Shown here one piece after another: positions 60,899 through 64,000 of a stretch of DNA of 64,000 bases (the stretch's first letter is position 1; the number at the start of each line of letters is the position of its first letter). The notes below the pieces were generated by a model, which saw nothing but the letters and a program-made list of their open reading frames with translations, did not search any database and had not been told where the DNA came from. Position numbers and translations under genes: made by a program. Source of the DNA: Streptomyces antibioticus (lineage in GTDB: Bacteria; Actinomycetota; Actinomycetes; Streptomycetales; Streptomycetaceae); NCBI RefSeq assembly GCF_002019855.1, contig NZ_CM007717.1, positions 7,325,750-7,389,749 on the forward strand, given 5' to 3'.

Positions 60899-61711
60899 AT
60901 GGAGCGTCCCGCCTGGGCCCCACGGAGCATCGACATCTCGGTGCCCAGTGTCTCGCGGATCTACGACTACTACCTGGGCGGTTCGTACAACTTCGAGGTC
61001 GACCGGGAAGCGGCGCGCAAGGCGATGGAGTTCATGCCGGGACTGCCCAAGATCATGCAGGCGAACCGGGCGTTCATGCGGCGCGCGGTGCGCTGGGCGG
61101 CGGGCGAGGGCGTGACGCAGTTCCTCGACATCGGCTCGGGCATCCCCACCTTCGGCAACGTCCACGAGGTGGCCCAGGCGGCCCGCCCCGGCGCCCGTGT
61201 CGTCTACGTCGACCACGACCCGGTGGCCGTCGCGCACAGCGAGGCCGTACTCGCGGAGAACGCGGACGCCGATGTCGTCGCCGCCGATCTGCGCAAGCCG
61301 CGGGAGATCCTCGACAGCCCCCAGGTGCGTGCCCTGATCGACCTGGACCGGCCCGTGGCCCTGCTGCTCGTTGCCATACTGCACTTCGTGGAGGACGCGG
61401 ACGACCCGTACACGGCGGTGGCCGAGCTGAGCGCGGCGCTGGCGCCCGGCAGCATGCTGGTGCTCACCCATGCCTCGTACGAGGGAATCCCGTTGCCCAC
61501 CGAGCGGGCCGGGGGCGCGGTGGACGTGTACAAGGACATCCGCAACCCGCTGATCATGCGCTCGCGCGACGAGATCGCGCGGTTCTTCGAGGGGTACGAC
61601 ATGGTGGAACCGGGACTGGTGCCGATGCCCGAGTGGCGGCCGGACACCGCACCGGAGGACGAGGATCCCTATGCCTTCTCCGGGTTCGCCGGCGTGGGGC
61701 GTACGGCGTGA
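60899..61711 (+). CDS. SAM-dependent methyltransferase (DUF574 type)
   Basis: A 270-aa protein of the actinobacterial methyltransferase family with VSRIYDYYLGGSYNFEVDR near the start, SAM-binding FLDIGSGIPT and YVDHDPVAVAHS, and LLLVAILHFVEDADDP. The target is unknown. ATG 60899 has GGAGAG upstream. Its stop overlaps the GTG of the c-di-GMP gene in GTGA, so the two are translationally coupled. Confidence 0.93.
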   Translation: MERPAWAPRSIDISVPSVSRIYDYYLGGSYNFEVDREAARKAMEFMPGLPKIMQANRAFMRRAVRWAAGEGVTQFLDIGSGIPTFGNVHEVAQAARPGARVVYVDHDPVAVAHSEAVLAENADADVVAADLRKPREILDSPQVRALIDLDRPVALLLVAILHFVEDADDPYTAVAELSAALAPGSMLVLTHASYEGIPLPTERAGGAVDVYKDIRNPLIMRSRDEIARFFEGYDMVEPGLVPMPEWRPDTAPEDEDPYAFSGFAGVGRTA

Positions 61712-63843
61712 CCGCGGAGCCGGACGGGCCGGAGGACAGACTGCGCCGCTTCGCGACGATCTGGAGCCGGGCCGTGTTCCCGGTGACCTCGACCTCGCTG
61801 ACCCGGCCGGAGTTCGAGCGGCAACTGCTGCCGCTGGCACGGCGGTTGCGTGCCGGACTGCTGGCGCGGTCCTTCGACGCCGACACCGGCAAGGAGGTGG
61901 GCGCCGCCCTCGTCGAGGCGCACTGCACGGACCCCGAGGCGCTGAGCCGGGCGCTGGACTGCGTGGACGCGTATCTGGTGCTGTACTGCGGTGAGGACGG
62001 CCCGCAGGAGGAGCTGCGCACGCGTGCCTCGCGGCTCCAGCACGCGATGGCCGCCGGGTACGCCCAGGCGCTGCGCGAGCGGACGCTGGCCGAGCAGGAG
62101 GCCATCGCCCGGGCCGCGTTGCAGGCCCAGGGCGTGGTGGCGCAGGCGCTGCACGCCACGGAGGCCCGGTTCCGCGCGGTGTTCGAGGGCGCGGCGATAG
62201 GGATCGGCATCTCCGACCTGGAGGGCAACCTCCTGGAGTGCAACGGCGCGATGCTGCGGATGTTCGGCGGGTCCGAGCAGACGGTGCGCGGCCGCAACGT
62301 CCGTGACTGGACGCACGCCGAGGACGCCCCGCAGGTCTGGCGGCTCTACGAGGAGCTGGTGCGCGGCGAACGCGAGCACTACCACACGGAGAAGGCGTTC
62401 TACCGGCCGGACGGCACGGTGCTGTGGACGAATCTGACGGTCTCCCTGCTGCGGGACGCCGACGGCCGGCCGCAGTACCAGCTCGCGCTGATGGAGGACA
62501 CCACCGAGCGCCGGCTGCTCAACCTGCGGCTGCGCTACGAGGCGACCCATGACGCGCTGACCGGGCTGCCCAACCGCACGCTGTTCTTCGAGCGGCTGGA
62601 GAAGGTGCTGAGCGCCGGTGGGGACCAGCGGTTCGGGCTGTGCTACCTCGACCTGGACGGCTTCAAGACCATCAACGACAGTCTCGGCCACGCGGCCGGC
62701 GACCGGCTGCTGGTCGAGGTCGCCGACCGGCTCCAGTCCTGTGCGACGGCGCCCGGCGAGATGGTCGCGCGGCTCGGCGGTGACGAGTTCGTGGCGCTGA
62801 CCACCGGTCCCGACACCGACCGTGAGGTGGACGAACTCGCCACCCGGATCCAGAACGCGCTGGTGGCGCCGGTGCGCATCGACGGCCGGGAGCTGACCGT
62901 GCGCGGCAGCATCGGCATCGTGGAGGGACCGGCGGCCGAGCGCAGTCCGGCGGAGGTGCTGCGCAGCGCCGACATCACGATGTACCGGGCCAAGTCGGCG
63001 GGCGGCAACCGCTTCGAGCTGGCCGACCCCGAGGCCGACGCCCGCGCGATCACCCGGCACGGGCTGACCACCGCGCTGCCGGCCGCGCTGGAGCGCGGGG
63101 AGTTCTTCATCGAGTACCAGCCGCTGGTGCATCTCGGCGACGGCGGGGTGCGCGGTGCGGAGGCGCTGGTGCGGTGGCTGCATCCGCAGCACGGGGTGCT
63201 CGGGCCCGACCGGTTCATCCCGCTCGCCGAGCACACCGGGCTGATCGTGCCGCTGGGGCGCTGGGTGCTGGAGCAGGCGGTGGACCAGGCCCGGCAGTGG
63301 CGCGAGCGGTCCGGGGACACGGATCCGGTGCGGATCAACGTCAACCTGTCGCCGTGCCAGCTCACTCATCCCGGTCTGGTGCAGGACACGGTCGACATCC
63401 TGGAGCGGGCGGGCGTCGAGCCGCGGGTGCTGTGCCTGGAGGTGACCGAGTCGGCGCTGATCGGCGCCGACGACGATCTGCTCAAGCCGCTGCGCCGGCT
63501 CGCCGAGATGGGCGTCGACATCGCCCTGGACGACTTCGGCACCGGCTACTCCAACCTCGCCAATCTGCGCCGGCTGCCGGTGAGCGTCCTCAAGCTGGAC
63601 CGCTCCTTCACCCAGGGCATGCAGCAGTTCCCCGCCGATCCCGTCGACCTCAAGATCGTCGAGGGGATCGTCTCCCTGGCCCACAGCCTGGACCTCGCGG
63701 TCACGGTGGAGGGCGTGGAGACCGGCGCCCAGGCCGAACAGCTCCGCCTCCTCGGCTGCGACACGGCCCAGGGCTGGTACTACGCCCGCCCGGGCCCCCC
63801 GGACCGCCTCCACGAACTGGCGCTGGTGGACGCGGCGGGCTGA
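61708..63843 (+). CDS. rmdA: RmdA-like PAS-GGDEF-EAL c-di-GMP protein
   Basis: A 711-aa protein. The N-terminal ~130 residues are a helical, uncharacterised region, PAS/PAC spans ~150-275, and GGDEF ~285-440 has an intact RLGGDEF active-site motif near residue 357. EAL (~450-700) has GAEALVRW, NVNLSPCQL, DDFGTGYSNL and KLDRSF. Both catalytic motifs look intact. The S. coelicolor orthologue RmdA (SCO0928) is a phosphodiesterase controlling morphology, and the SCO0930-like lipoprotein beside it supports the same locus. It is coupled to the methyltransferase by a 4-bp overlap. Confidence 0.9.
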   Translation: MTAEPDGPEDRLRRFATIWSRAVFPVTSTSLTRPEFERQLLPLARRLRAGLLARSFDADTGKEVGAALVEAHCTDPEALSRALDCVDAYLVLYCGEDGPQEELRTRASRLQHAMAAGYAQALRERTLAEQEAIARAALQAQGVVAQALHATEARFRAVFEGAAIGIGISDLEGNLLECNGAMLRMFGGSEQTVRGRNVRDWTHAEDAPQVWRLYEELVRGEREHYHTEKAFYRPDGTVLWTNLTVSLLRDADGRPQYQLALMEDTTERRLLNLRLRYEATHDALTGLPNRTLFFERLEKVLSAGGDQRFGLCYLDLDGFKTINDSLGHAAGDRLLVEVADRLQSCATAPGEMVARLGGDEFVALTTGPDTDREVDELATRIQNALVAPVRIDGRELTVRGSIGIVEGPAAERSPAEVLRSADITMYRAKSAGGNRFELADPEADARAITRHGLTTALPAALERGEFFIEYQPLVHLGDGGVRGAEALVRWLHPQHGVLGPDRFIPLAEHTGLIVPLGRWVLEQAVDQARQWRERSGDTDPVRINVNLSPCQLTHPGLVQDTVDILERAGVEPRVLCLEVTESALIGADDDLLKPLRRLAEMGVDIALDDFGTGYSNLANLRRLPVSVLKLDRSFTQGMQQFPADPVDLKIVEGIVSLAHSLDLAVTVEGVETGAQAEQLRLLGCDTAQGWYYARPGPPDRLHELALVDAAG

Positions 63844-63943
63844 GACGCGGGGTGAGACGGGGCCTTCTTCAGGGCGGGTGAGGCGGGGCTTCTTGAGGAG
63901 GGGGAGTGTCCCCGCCGGGAAGCCCCCTTCCCGCTCCCCGGCG

Positions 63944-64000
63944 TCACCGCTCCAGCAGCATCCGCTGCAACTCCCTCGCCGCTCGCGGCGGAGCCACGTC
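63944..64000 (-). CDS. C-terminal end of an unidentified gene, cut by window edge
   Basis: The last 18 codons on the minus strand read VAPPRAARELQRMLLER before TGA. The codons are GC-ended as in a real gene, and the end resembles that of some transcriptional regulators, but too little is visible to name it. The 100-bp gap to rmdA includes GC-rich inverted sequences that may terminate both convergent genes. Confidence 0.5.
   Translation of the reverse strand, partial: DVAPPRAARELQRMLLER

Noticed and set aside
1..64000. tRNA, rRNA and intact insertion sequences
   Set aside because: No cloverleaf-like tRNA sequence, rRNA motif or complete transposase with inverted ends was recognised by eye; tRNAscan-SE and Infernal would settle this.

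Overview
The window is a very GC-rich stretch of a Streptomyces-type actinobacterial chromosome. The evidence is codon use with almost only G or C in third positions, many 4-base GTGA or ATGA start/stop overlaps, DUF397/DUF5753 regulator pairs, and an rmdA-like c-di-GMP locus. No tRNA, rRNA, CRISPR array or intact transposon was recognised. All calls rest on reading the translations; no database search was run.

Layout. 0-3.7 kb: a minus-strand operon of a lipoprotein, a Ser/Thr kinase fused to a periplasmic-binding-type sensor, and a second kinase cut by the window edge. 3.9-8.4 kb: a PQQ-dependent sugar dehydrogenase followed by a complete pqqABCDE operon, so the cofactor and a likely user are made side by side. 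8.4-9.2 kb: a decayed tandem array of copies of the 3' end of pqqE. 9.3-12.1 kb: modABC molybdate transporter. 12.3-18.4 kb: a DinB protein, an unknown 416-aa protein, a MerR regulator fused to a sliding-clamp-like domain, a membrane protein, an XRE regulator broken by a 10-bp tandem duplication with its DUF397 partner, and a membrane metallophosphoesterase.

18.5-25.1 kb is an accessory segment bounded by two copies of the panD upstream region. It holds an ISL3 transposase scrap, a broken FtsX permease, a lantibiotic-dehydratase-like scrap, small genes, and a 949-aa fusion. That fusion joins an ECF sigma factor, a zinc anti-sigma motif, a membrane segment, an extracellular parallel beta-helix and a sortase-like tail. 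25.1-29.1 kb: panD with a GNAT protein and a racemase-like protein, two oppositely oriented arrays of a short GC-rich intergenic repeat around a tiny proline-rich gene, then gnd.

29.2-45.7 kb is mostly core metabolism and envelope: an Rpf/LysM/M23 cell-wall hydrolase, a DMT transporter, a FhuF-like Fe-S protein, glgA and glgC for glycogen or maltose-1-phosphate, a wax-ester synthase/DGAT, an unusual SDR, an amidase, a lipase maturation factor, a PAS-GAF-PP2C-ATPase regulator, and a Fpg/Nei glycosylase. 45.7-51.1 kb: an ECF sigma factor and anti-sigma factor, a CapA protein, a MarR regulator with twin operators facing an alpha/beta hydrolase, and a universal stress protein. 51.1-54.4 kb: lysX, carrying an apparent 1-bp deletion. 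54.5-59.4 kb: cell-surface genes, namely a deacetylase, a class F-like sortase, two related secreted membrane-anchored proteins, a DUF4239 protein and a proline-rich protein. 59.6-63.8 kb: an SCO0930-like lipoprotein, a SAM methyltransferase and an RmdA-like PAS-GGDEF-EAL protein, probably a developmental c-di-GMP locus.
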